Of a stretch of DNA of 16,758 bases, positions 5,975-12,686 are shown piece by piece. The position numbers were made by a program, and so were the translations under genes. The stretch covers positions 1-16,758 of the forward strand of contig JBGALL010000039.1 of the NCBI GenBank assembly GCA_044223895.1, in the 5' to 3' direction. The notes beneath the pieces were generated by a model, which searched no databases, was not told the DNA's origin, and worked only from the letters and a program-made list of their open reading frames with translations. This DNA is from CAKZSU01 sp044223895 (GTDB lineage Bacteria; Patescibacteriota; Microgenomatia; UBA10105; UBA927). The number at the start of each line of letters is the position of its first letter. Within the stretch, counting starts at the first letter, position 1.

Positions 5975-6166
5975 ATGAGCGATACACAATCAATCACACC
6001 AAAAGATGGAGATAGTTGTATAGTTATTCGAGGTGTTCATCAAGGCAAATTTGGAATGATTCGAGATATACACACAAGTAAAACTGGTGAGCTAACTATT
6101 ACCGTTGTCCAAAAAAATGGAGACAAATTTAAAACCCTTGCCAGGAATGTGACTGTCAATAAATAA
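5975..6166 (+). CDS. KOW-domain small protein
   Basis: The 63-aa protein carries a KOW motif: CIVIRGVHQGKFGMIRDI followed by a GELTITVVQKNGDKFKTL strand pair. KOW domains occur in NusG and several ribosomal proteins and bind RNA or protein in the ribosome/RNA polymerase context; stand-alone mini-KOW proteins of this length are known but uncharacterised. No signal peptide. It has no ribosome binding site and begins exactly 6 nt after a perfect TATAAT, so a leaderless mRNA is likely. Its divergent partner has an RNA polymerase alpha-CTD-like domain, so both products could act in transcription or translation (inference). Confidence 0.78.
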   Translation: MSDTQSITPKDGDSCIVIRGVHQGKFGMIRDIHTSKTGELTITVVQKNGDKFKTLARNVTVNK

Positions 6167-6185
6167 TCTTGGTTTACTGCTGAGA

Positions 6186-6205
6186 TTGAGCAAAATTACG
6201 CTCAA
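6186..6205. repeat. Small inverted repeat after the KOW gene
   Basis: TTGAGC (6186-6191) and GCTCAA (6200-6205) form a 6-bp stem with an 8-nt loop. No T run follows on either strand, so it is not a clear terminator. It lies just upstream of the CAP-gene promoter and could be a regulator site. Confidence 0.3.
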
Positions 6206-6209
6206 AAAC

Positions 6210-6238
6210 TTGACATCCTAAAATGGACCTTTTAGTAT
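6210..6238 (+). promoter_or_regulatory. Promoter of the CAP-domain gene with internal inverted repeat
   Basis: A perfect TTGACA (6210-6215) is followed after exactly 17 bp by TAGTAT (6233-6238, 4 of 6). The ATG at 6248 follows 9 nt later, so the leader would be 2-3 nt, and no SD site exists. The spacer and -10 contain CTAAAA (6218-6223) and TTTTAG (6230-6235), a 6-bp inverted repeat that could be an operator. Confidence 0.6.
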
Positions 6239-6247
6239 GGGTTTCTT

Positions 6248-7006
6248 ATGCGTGATTGCCCTAAGGTTATCAAAAACGTATCAGCAAAGAGAGTCCTTTT
6301 GTTACCTGTTATATTCCTTTTCTTCATCCTTTGTTTCGCGAAAAATTCTTTTATTTTCGCTGCAGAAAATTATTCTACCCAAATAGAAACTCTGATTAAT
6401 GGAGAGAGACAAAAAGCAGGACTACCTTCTCTATTCGTTGCAGCAGAACTTGAACAAGCAACTAAAAAGCATAACGATCTCATGGATACCTGTACGAACC
6501 TCTATGATCTTGATAGCTGTTTTGTGCATACAATAAATTTATTAGGAGAGCCTGATCTAATGACTCGGATAAAACAGGTAAATTACAATCCTAGCTATGT
6601 TGCGGAAAATATTGCCTGGGGATATACAACGCCGGCAAGTGTCGTATCTGGCTGGATGAATAGTAATGGACATCGAGCAAATATATTAAGTTCTTCTGCA
6701 AAAGATCTAGGGTGTCATTCATTAGATGCTCTCAAGGGGAATTATCAAGGCATGTATTGGACCTGTGATTTTGGAAAATCATCTACGTCGCCAAATACCA
6801 CACCAACGAATACTCCCTCTCCTACAATGACTCCTTCTCCTACCCCATCACCACGACCAACGAGCACGCCCAGAGTCTCGCCCACTCCTAGACCTTCCGC
6901 CACACCTCGACCAACTCGAACGCCTACACCTACAAGGACGGTTTCTCGTACCACTCCCAAAGCTCCTAAGTGTACTATCGTCTCGCACAAAATTGTCTGT
7001 CTCTGA
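6248..7006 (+). CDS. Secreted CAP/SCP (PR-1-like) domain protein with Thr/Pro/Ser-rich tail
   Basis: The 252-aa protein has a basic N-terminus and a hydrophobic segment (about 16-37, signal peptide or anchor). A CAP domain follows (about 41-175) with LINGERQKAGLP, KKHNDLM, a SCFVH segment, VAENIAWG and GWMNSNGHRANIL, the classical SCP/PR-1 signature including the two conserved histidines. CAP proteins are extracellular; bacterial members have been linked to ligand binding or proteolysis, but the role here is unknown. Residues 178-240 are a mucin-like tail of TP, SP and RP repeats with no charge except Arg. The protein ends with two cysteines. Bacterial proteins with such tails are often surface-exposed. 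The start follows a TTGACA/TAGTAT promoter by 9 nt. Confidence 0.87.
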   Translation: MRDCPKVIKNVSAKRVLLLPVIFLFFILCFAKNSFIFAAENYSTQIETLINGERQKAGLPSLFVAAELEQATKKHNDLMDTCTNLYDLDSCFVHTINLLGEPDLMTRIKQVNYNPSYVAENIAWGYTTPASVVSGWMNSNGHRANILSSSAKDLGCHSLDALKGNYQGMYWTCDFGKSSTSPNTTPTNTPSPTMTPSPTPSPRPTSTPRVSPTPRPSATPRPTRTPTPTRTVSRTTPKAPKCTIVSHKIVCL

Positions 7007-7195
7007 AAGAGTGATTTGATACAGCTCATCTTAAAGCTATCCATTAGGAATTTAATTACTTTCTTTGGTTCGATTTCAATCTTTACGTTTCCCTTCTACT
7101 AAGACAGCACCGTTTTTACAATAGTCAGTGTGTGAAGTTTTCATTTGGCATGTGCTGAATACTACAAGTAGAAGTATACCAACCTTATTGGCTAT
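7007..7195. other. Intergenic region between convergent genes, no gene recognised
   Basis: No supported coding region was found in these 189 bases. CTGAATA (7155-7161) and TATTCAG (7193-7199) form a 7-bp inverted repeat whose second arm overlaps the stop codon of the small membrane protein gene. It could act as a weak terminator, but no T run follows. Confidence 0.4.
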
Positions 7196-7363
7196 TCAGT
7201 GTTCCGTATTATTAGATTTCGAAGATTGAATATAGGTATAAATCGAATAGATGATAAGCAAGACTATTGCCAGAGTTAGTGAGACTCGTGGATCGAGTAA
7301 GGCTGTAAAGAGGATTAAGGATACAGTTACCCCAGAGAAGATGGCTTCCTGATTGCTATTCAT
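7196..7363 (-). CDS. Small two-helix membrane protein (55 aa), unrecognised
   Basis: A 55-aa reading frame begins MNSNQEAIFSG and has two hydrophobic segments: about residues 8-22 (IFSGVTVSLILFTAL) and 28-44 (LTLAIVLLIIYSIYTY), separated by a short LDPRVS turn. It ends with a polar SSKSNNTEH tail. No family was recognised. Support for it being real is the clean helix-turn-helix hydrophobicity, a perfect TATAAT (7375-7370, minus strand) ending exactly 6 nt before the ATG, and its position in a gap that otherwise has no gene. There is no SD site. It could be a membrane-embedded accessory protein; function cannot be assigned. Confidence 0.6.
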   Translation of the reverse strand: MNSNQEAIFSGVTVSLILFTALLDPRVSLTLAIVLLIIYSIYTYIQSSKSNNTEH

Positions 7364-7369
7364 ACCCTG

Positions 7370-7375
7370 ATTATA
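7370..7375 (-). promoter_or_regulatory. -10 box of the 55-aa membrane protein (leaderless)
   Basis: A perfect TATAAT on the minus strand ends 6 nt before the ATG at 7363. It is flanked by CCCT and AGGG, a short inverted repeat (7365-7378) spanning the -10 box. No good -35 box was found. Confidence 0.5.
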
Positions 7376-7421
7376 GGGATGTTTCTAGACTTGTCTGTGA
7401 TTTAGATCATGAAGAGAATAT

Positions 7422-7847
7422 TCACTTTGTAGACGAACATTCAATGATCCACTCAATCCCGTATTTGTCTCGAAACATAGCAGCATAGGCTCCCCATGGG
7501 CCATCACCTGGAGGTCCTTCCACTTCTCCCCCAACCGATAGGCCTTTGAACACTCTGTCAACCTCTTCGTTGCTATCAACACGCACCAAAATTTTGCTTC
7601 GATTTTCACGCTCGTTTACTCGCCCCATAACTTCAGGGACATCATTGGCTACTAAAAGAGTGTCACCTATTGGTAAAGCGATGTACATTATTTTCTGTTG
7701 TTCTTTTTCGGCTACTGGGAATTCTTCACTAGCAAGATCTTTGAAACGCACGATCTTGGTAATCTCTCCACCAAAAACAGATTTATAAAAGGTAAAGGCT
7801 TCTTCAGCATTACCATTGAAATTTATCCAGGGGTTTAATGTATTCAT
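7422..7847 (-). CDS. Second PhnB-like VOC family protein
   Basis: A 141-aa VOC protein of the PhnB subfamily: LNPWINFNGNAEEAFTFYKSVF, GGEITKIVRF, an EQQKIMYIALPIGDTLLVAND strand run, and the closing GPWGAYAAMFRDKYGIEWII. The function of the subfamily is not settled; despite old names it is not a methyltransferase. The ATG at 7847 (MNTLNPW) was preferred over an upstream start at 7868 (MIWYHSH), because it starts at the conserved first strand and lies 6 nt after an extended -10 box. It differs in sequence from the PhnB-like protein at 3314, so the two are not a recent duplication. Cytosolic. Confidence 0.85.
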   Translation of the reverse strand: MNTLNPWINFNGNAEEAFTFYKSVFGGEITKIVRFKDLASEEFPVAEKEQQKIMYIALPIGDTLLVANDVPEVMGRVNERENRSKILVRVDSNEEVDRVFKGLSVGGEVEGPPGDGPWGAYAAMFRDKYGIEWIIECSSTK

Positions 7848-7853
7848 GTGGGA

Positions 7854-7862
7854 ATGATACCA
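7854..7862 (-). promoter_or_regulatory. Extended -10 promoter of the second PhnB-like gene (leaderless)
   Basis: The minus strand reads TGG-TATCAT (7862-7854); TGn plus a 5-of-6 hexamer is an extended -10 box. It ends 6 nt before the ATG at 7847. No SD site and no clear -35 box. Confidence 0.5.
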
Positions 7863-7922
7863 AATCAAGATACTGAAGAACAGAGTTACGCACTTATTTC
7901 TATCCCAGACAAGATGAGGTAA

Positions 7923-8909
7923 TTATTTGTCAGCATATGTATCAATAAGTGACAATGCCTGAACAGCCAGCTTCAGTGGACTCTGGTGAAATGATCCATG
8001 GCCTCCGTTGGGATCTGAAAGTACCCCCAATACGTTAGCTCCTTTGCTTAATAAAAATGTTTTAGTCTCATTCATGCCTATGCACCCATCTCGAGTAGGA
8101 TTATCATCTTTTTCTCCACAGGCTAATACCCAGGGAACAGCACTATATAATTTACCGTTATTGAAATTAAGCATTTCATCGGTCATCGCAAAATCGGATT
8201 GATATTTTCCGGAAGCTGAAATTACCGCGTCAATGACCGGGTTACCTGAAATGATATCGTTTGCCTTTACAGAATAGGTGTTGGCACTACCTCGCGAAAA
8301 TCCTTCTAGAACCACGAGATCACTGGCTGAATATCCTTGGGCACTCAGAAACTCACGGATCTGTTTGAGCACTTCTACGGGAGAATAGTAATTAGTCGGG
8401 GCTTCCCCTTTCCCATCCCACCAATTCAAACTGGCTAAAGCGTAGGTCCCATTCTCTGTCAGCTGTGGTTTCCAGGCGCTATAATCTTGCTCGGCAGTAC
8501 TCCCATGCCCTGGCAATGAAAAAATAATTTTTTTCGTTTGTTTATTATTTTGACCAGATGGATATCCGTAGTAAAAATAGTGTTTTCCATCACTTGTGGC
8601 AACTTTCGAAGGTGTACTCAGTGTACTTGCAGCATCTGGTGATTTCGTAGGAGTATTGGTGATATCTGGAGTAGTAATTTTTGGGGGTATCGTTGAGGTA
8701 AGTGTTGGATGAACATTTTTGTCTCTCTGTCGTTCATTCTGGGGTATTTGATTTTGGGAGGGTTGACGTGGAGGTGGAAATTTACGATCAGGGAGACGAT
8801 TCGATCTTAATAGTCCCCCCATAACGTAGGCTCCGACAGTGACCACTGAGACTGCAGCAATACATATTACTATTATGCTGGTAATACTGCCCAAATTTTT
8901 GGGGGACAT
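7923..8909 (-). CDS. Membrane-anchored extracellular alpha/beta hydrolase (esterase-like)
   Basis: With the ATG at 8909 the product is 328 aa. It has an N-terminal membrane segment (about 9-35), a Pro/Thr/Ser-rich linker of about 65 residues, then an alpha/beta-hydrolase domain. Visible features are an oxyanion SLPGHGS loop, the nucleophile elbow LEGFSRGS with Ser in G-x-S-x-G, a CGEKDD segment that may supply the acid, and GGHGSFHQ with the likely catalytic His. The layout resembles PHB-depolymerase/feruloyl-esterase-like enzymes; the substrate is unknown. The longer frame begins at a TTG at 8951, but the ATG follows a TACAAT box by 6 nt and begins just before the membrane segment. The linker resembles the CAP protein's tail, so both probably reach the cell surface. 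Confidence 0.78.
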   Translation of the reverse strand: MSPKNLGSITSIIVICIAAVSVVTVGAYVMGGLLRSNRLPDRKFPPPRQPSQNQIPQNERQRDKNVHPTLTSTIPPKITTPDITNTPTKSPDAASTLSTPSKVATSDGKHYFYYGYPSGQNNKQTKKIIFSLPGHGSTAEQDYSAWKPQLTENGTYALASLNWWDGKGEAPTNYYSPVEVLKQIREFLSAQGYSASDLVVLEGFSRGSANTYSVKANDIISGNPVIDAVISASGKYQSDFAMTDEMLNFNNGKLYSAVPWVLACGEKDDNPTRDGCIGMNETKTFLLSKGANVLGVLSDPNGGHGSFHQSPLKLAVQALSLIDTYADK

Positions 8910-8915
8910 AGAAAT

Positions 8916-8921
8916 ATTGTA
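8916..8921 (-). promoter_or_regulatory. -10 box of the hydrolase gene (leaderless)
   Basis: TACAAT (5 of 6) on the minus strand ends exactly 6 nt before the ATG at 8909. No SD site precedes the ATG. This supports the ATG over the upstream TTG at 8951. Confidence 0.5.
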
Positions 8922-8994
8922 CGCGACAAAATTTAAAATGGAAGTAAACAAATTACCATTTATTACTTATTCACATCAGTGTAATGAAAGTAAA

Positions 8995-10008
8995 TTATCT
9001 AGAAAATAATTTTCGATCTTCCTTAGTTATAGAATTTGTTATTTCTAGTGATTTTAATAAACCCAGCTCATCAACAGCGTTTCTAAAACCAAATAGCCCT
9101 GATTTATTTCTGAAAGCGACTTCTTTAGTGATAGTCTCTGAGGTATCATTCGATACGATATGACCTTCACTTAAATTAATTTTATAATGTGAAGGCAAAA
9201 TCCATTCATAACACAGAACCGGCTGGAGTTCTTCCTGAATAAATATTTTTAATGTACTTCCTATAACTAATATTTTAAATTTATAGTCTTCTTTATCTAA
9301 CTTGAGTCTAAAAGTATTCATTGGTGGATTCATAAAAACAGTGTCCCAGTCTCCATCCACTCTAACATGCGGTCTAAAAATAAGCTTTTTATTTAATTTC
9401 CAAATACTAATCATGAAATAGTTATCAAAGTTTTGAGCTCTGAAAACAATTCCTATAATTTGTCTAAATTCTCTACTTAATTTAATAATATCTCCTTTTT
9501 TGGAAAGCTTATCTTCTAATGATTTAACTTTTTTATAACCAATTACTAGATCGCACTTAAAGTCTTTCCATATTTTGGAATCCAAAAAGTCGTTTTTGAA
9601 AAGAATACCGGATGAAGTATTGGTAATATATAAACCCTCAGGCTTGATAATCACAAACCCCTGCCTTTGGGTTTTACTTTCTATATTTTTCAACTCTAAT
9701 ATGTATTTATTTGGCAAAAACAACCTGAACCATAAAAGTATTTTACAACAAAATGAATGCAGTAGTTTTAGACACAAAAAAATACATATCCAAAAAACGA
9801 TCTCGATAATTGGTTTAGAAGAAGGCAAAAAATCATAAGCGGTGGGGATAATACCTCGTACATTTAAGAATGTAACTAAAGGTGAAATTATATAGAAGAG
9901 AAAGAATTTAGAGAAAAAAGCTGAAACTATTAGATACCAAATATCTAACTTGTAATGATAAAACTCAAATCTTCTTAATTTTAAAAAGTTATTAATCCAT
10001 TCACCCAT
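8995..10008 (-). CDS. AT-rich membrane protein with probable concanavalin/LamG-like domain
   Basis: This 337-aa protein has two hydrophobic N-terminal segments (about 23-48 and 66-90). A long soluble part follows whose pattern suggests a concanavalin-A-like (LamG or DUF1080-type) jelly roll: ILFKNDFLDSKIWKDF, GIVFRAQNFDNYFMISIW, LIFRPHVRVDGDW, a KILVIGSTLKIFI strand pair, and a closing GLFGFRNAVDELG. Such domains bind or process glycans in other proteins; catalysis here is not evident. No family was assigned with confidence. The coding sequence looks more AT-rich than its neighbours, with many Lys, Ile, Asn and Phe codons, which could mean transfer. No SD site; TATAAC on the minus strand (10028-10023) lies 14 nt before the ATG. 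Confidence 0.65.
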   Translation of the reverse strand: MGEWINNFLKLRRFEFYHYKLDIWYLIVSAFFSKFFLFYIISPLVTFLNVRGIIPTAYDFLPSSKPIIEIVFWICIFLCLKLLHSFCCKILLWFRLFLPNKYILELKNIESKTQRQGFVIIKPEGLYITNTSSGILFKNDFLDSKIWKDFKCDLVIGYKKVKSLEDKLSKKGDIIKLSREFRQIIGIVFRAQNFDNYFMISIWKLNKKLIFRPHVRVDGDWDTVFMNPPMNTFRLKLDKEDYKFKILVIGSTLKIFIQEELQPVLCYEWILPSHYKINLSEGHIVSNDTSETITKEVAFRNKSGLFGFRNAVDELGLLKSLEITNSITKEDRKLFSR

Positions 10009-10059
10009 ATTAATTAGGGCTTGTTATAGAAGATTTCGTTTAGAATAAATCTATCCTTG

Positions 10060-10131
10060 CTCCCCCGCGTGGATTCGAACCACGAACCTTTTCCTTAACA
10101 GGGAATTGCTCTACCGTTGAGCTACAGGGGA
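10060..10131 (-). tRNA. tRNA-Asn (anticodon GTT)
   Basis: The minus strand folds into a complete 72-nt cloverleaf. The acceptor arms TCCCCTG and CGGGGGA pair fully (one G-U), the D stem is GCTC/GAGC with a 7-nt loop, and the T arm is CGTGG-TTCGAAT-CCACG. The anticodon loop CTGTTAA gives GTT, reading AAC and AAU. The first anticodon-stem pair is an A-A mismatch. Discriminator base is G73, as in other Asn tRNAs. CCA is not encoded, so it must be added by a nucleotidyltransferase. An extended -10 box lies upstream. Confidence 0.95.
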
Positions 10132-10157
10132 ATATAACGACCTTGTTAAGTCTGGCT

Positions 10158-10166
10158 ATTATAACA
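10158..10166 (-). promoter_or_regulatory. Extended -10 promoter of tRNA-Asn
   Basis: The minus strand reads TGT-TATAAT (10166-10158), a perfect extended -10 box. The start would fall about 20 nt before the mature tRNA 5' end at 10131, leaving a short processed leader. No convincing -35 box. Confidence 0.55.
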
Positions 10167-10227
10167 CGTTTTTCAGCTGGTATCATCATGCGTATTTACC
10201 CAAGAATAGATACAATACCCACTAGAC

Positions 10228-11397
10228 ATGAAGCTTTTTACCAAACGGTTTTCGACTCTCCTTTTTTGGTTCTGCATCGGTCAAGTATCTCTCTATTTGA
10301 TACTGTTTTTCTGTCGTGGGTATATCCCCTTCCACGCCAAAAACTACAATGATTTTAACAATAAATATTTCAATACTCCTTTATCGGACAACAGTCCCTA
10401 CAAACTTTATCGAAAATTTAACTGTCTATGACGCCTAATGGTATGTCAATTTAGCCACTCATGGATATGCATACATCCGGGGAAAGGCTTCCGGCTCAAC
10501 CAGATGATAACCCTCAGGTTTTGCAATACGCTTTCTTCCCCATCCCCTCCTCTTATCTCTACCCAACCAGATAGTACCAATTGAATGGGCGGCTTTTGGC
10601 CTTTCTTGGGATTACAACTACTTTATATGTAAGTATTTATTTGTTGCATTCAATTCTTAACCACTGAGAATATCGCAATTAAGGTAGCCACCTTGTTATT
10701 TGTCTATCCTTTCAGTATTTTCTTTCGAAGTTTTTATACCGAAACATTATTTCTATTGCTCTTACTATGGTTTTGTTTTTTTGTTCATCAAAAAAAATAT
10801 ATCTATGCTGGAATCACACTGGGGTTAGTACTTATAACTCGCGGAACTGGCGTATTATTACTCCCACTATTTGCTTTATATCTCAGTTATAAATGGAAAA
10901 AGGGCACGATTACTCTTCCTTTGCTTAGTACTTCAATTGTTATCGCAACGATCCCCTTTCTGTTATGGATGCTCTTCTGCTATAGCCATACAGGGAATCC
11001 AATACTATTTTTGACAGTGAAGCAATATTGGCTACGAACAACCTTCCCCTTAGTACGGATCATCTACACAATAGCTGGTTTTCCCTTTTTACCACTTCAT
11101 GATTTTCATGCATCAAAGATAGATGTGCTGATGATTATAGGAACAGCTTTTATATTATTTAAAAGTAAGAAAGTTCTTTCACCATTCCTCTGGTGGGTTA
11201 GTTTTTGTTTGTGGATCAGTCCTGTGCTTTCTCACGATACAATGTCATTTTCACGCTACCAGTTAATAAACTTTCCTTTATACATCTACCTTGCTCAGAC
11301 GCTACCCAACAAACAATTCATCTATTTCAGTGTTTGTTGTGGATTAGCTTTATTGGTTGTATCTATATTATTTTTAAATTTCTATTGGATAGGATAG
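10228..11397 (+). pseudogene. Decayed PIG-V-like membrane mannosyltransferase
   Basis: Four pieces in shifting frames read as one multi-pass membrane glycosyltransferase. Frame one (10228-10431) gives an N-terminal helix. Frame two (from 10427) gives YDA-stop-WYVNLATHGY, matching the W-D-x-x-W-Y-x-x-I-A-x-x-G-Y loop of the PIG-V family, with a TAA at 10436. Frame three (from about 10491) gives QYAFFPIPSS, with a TAG at 10572, then a helix. Frame one resumes and stays open (10633-11397, 234 codons from a TTG at 10693): YPFSIFFRSFYTETLFLLLL, a TRGTGVLLLP segment and about seven helices. PIG-V enzymes use lipid-linked mannose at the membrane. At least three frameshifts and two stops make the N-terminal half dead. 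The intact 3' part has no good start signal. Confidence 0.75.
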
Positions 11398-11399
11398 GC

Positions 11400-11428
11400 T
11401 TGTTTCTTCACCCAAAAAACTTTAGCAT
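11400..11428 (+). promoter_or_regulatory. Possible short-leader promoter of the L,D-transpeptidase gene
   Basis: TTGTTT (11400-11405), a 17-bp spacer and TAGCAT (11423-11428, 4 of 6) precede the ATG at 11440 by 11 nt. No SD site is present. The matches are modest. Confidence 0.3.
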
Positions 11429-11439
11429 AAACATATCCC

Positions 11440-12141
11440 ATGAAAAGACATGTTGATTCCCCATTAAAAAAATTTCTGTTTATTGTTCTTCTTTTAGCTC
11501 TCGGAGTTTTGGCGATAACAATAAAGAACTCCCTTCCCGCGATCTTATACAGTCAAAACGCTATTCAAACCAAAGACCTTTCTGGCTTATACGACAATAT
11601 CCAGACTGAAGGAACGTACTATGGAGCACCTATTTCATCTAAACCGGCAGAAGGGACACTCCTCGCACATAATGTCCTTGGAGCAACCACCGATACCAAG
11701 CGGATAGAAGTTGATTTAACCAATCAGCGATTATATGCTTTTGAGGGCGACAAAAAAGTCTATGACTTTTTAATTTCCAGTGGTAAATGGGGACGAACCC
11801 CGACTGGAACCTTTCGTATTTGGATAAAATTGCGATACACCAGAATGAAGGGAGGAAATAAAGCCTTAGGAACATATTATGACCTCCCGAATGTTCCCTA
11901 TACTATGTTTTTTGCCAACGCTGATGTTCCGACCTGGAGAGGATATGGGATTCATGGAACTTACTGGCATAGTAATTTCGGGCACCCTATGAGTCATGGA
12001 TGTATCAATATGAAAACAGAAGAAGTAGAACAGTTGTACTACTGGGCAACTCCAGCTTTAGGAGATAAACCTTCAATCAGAGCGACTGATGATAATCCTG
12101 GAACACCAGTAGTCATTTATGGGACAGCTCCCGCTTCATAA
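11440..12141 (+). CDS. L,D-transpeptidase (YkuD domain), membrane-anchored
   Basis: The 233-aa protein has an N-terminal membrane segment (about 11-28), a linker, and a YkuD catalytic domain (about 87-228). The domain starts with RIEVDLTNQRLYAFEGDK, contains KWGRTPTGTFRI and ends in the active-site block with His172, then Ser185-His186-Gly187-Cys188-Ile-Asn190. Cys188 is the catalytic thiol that forms the acyl-enzyme on peptidoglycan stem peptides. L,D-transpeptidases make 3-3 cross-links or attach proteins to peptidoglycan outside the membrane. All key residues are present. The SET gene follows after 8 nt, suggesting co-transcription. No SD site before the ATG. Confidence 0.92.
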   Translation: MKRHVDSPLKKFLFIVLLLALGVLAITIKNSLPAILYSQNAIQTKDLSGLYDNIQTEGTYYGAPISSKPAEGTLLAHNVLGATTDTKRIEVDLTNQRLYAFEGDKKVYDFLISSGKWGRTPTGTFRIWIKLRYTRMKGGNKALGTYYDLPNVPYTMFFANADVPTWRGYGIHGTYWHSNFGHPMSHGCINMKTEEVEQLYYWATPALGDKPSIRATDDNPGTPVVIYGTAPAS

Positions 12142-12149
12142 TACCCTGC

Positions 12150-12686
12150 ATGAAATCATATCTTCCCAAAACCTGGGTTAGACCAGGATTATTCAAACAA
12201 AAATCTCTTATTCATGGTATGGGAGTATTTACAGAAAGTGCAATAAAAAATGGGGAGACAGTTATGATTTGGGGGGGTGAGGTTATCCCTCAAGACACCT
12301 ATGAAGATGTTTGGCAAAACTATCGCAATGGGACTGTAGTTCAGATTTCAGAGAAAGAATATCTAGCTGCCCCCATTACTGATAATGAATCTTTAGACGA
12401 GTCATTAAATCACTCTTGTGATCCCAATACCTGGCTGGTTGATGAAGTCACCTTGGTTGCGAGAAGAGATATTAACCCAGGAGAAGAAATTACCCTCGAT
12501 AGTGCTACTTGGAACGATGATGACAGTGAAGAATATTCTGATGACGATTTGTGCACCTGCGGAAGTCCTTTGTGTAGGAAAAAGATACTCGCGGATGACT
12601 GGAAAAACCCAGAGTTACAACAACGTTATAAAGGCCACTTTTCCCCCTACTTGGAAACTCGTATCAAGAGAAATTATTCCAAATAA
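12150..12686 (+). CDS. SET-domain protein, putative lysine methyltransferase
   Basis: The 178-aa protein is a minimal SET domain. It shows the IHGMGVFTES opening (G-x-G SAM loop), the SLNHSCDPN pseudoknot core (Asn87-His88-Ser89-Cys90), PGEEITLDSAT and a CTCGSPLCRKKI post-SET cluster (Cys135, Cys137, Cys142), which with Cys90 could bind zinc. The family transfers methyl groups from S-adenosylmethionine to protein lysines. The catalytic Tyr that usually follows E-I/L-T-x-D is Ser118 here, a notable change. An acidic stretch (about 123-133) separates the core and post-SET parts. It lies 8 nt after the L,D-transpeptidase stop, without an SD site, and overlaps the end of rpoD tail to tail by 13 bp. 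Confidence 0.85.
   Translation: MKSYLPKTWVRPGLFKQKSLIHGMGVFTESAIKNGETVMIWGGEVIPQDTYEDVWQNYRNGTVVQISEKEYLAAPITDNESLDESLNHSCDPNTWLVDEVTLVARRDINPGEEITLDSATWNDDDSEEYSDDDLCTCGSPLCRKKILADDWKNPELQQRYKGHFSPYLETRIKRNYSK

Noticed and set aside
6780..6960. Possible tandem repeat or CRISPR-like array in the CAP gene.
   Set aside because: The repeats are degenerate codons for Thr-Pro/Ser-Pro, with no constant repeat length, no spacers and no cas genes.
6745..7044. Minus-strand open frame rich in Val and Gly (VGVGVRVGRG-type repeats).
   Set aside because: It is the reverse complement of the Thr/Pro/Arg-rich tail of the CAP protein; its repetitive sequence is fully explained by that coding region.
8910..8951. 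TTG start at 8951 for the membrane-anchored hydrolase.
   Set aside because: The ATG at 8909 lies directly before the membrane segment and 6 nt after a TACAAT box, as in other genes here; no SD site supports the TTG.
10143..10352. Plus-strand open frame of 69 codons before the pseudogene.
   Set aside because: Its product has no family-like pattern, it overlaps the tRNA promoter and the better-supported first segment of the mannosyltransferase remnant in another frame.
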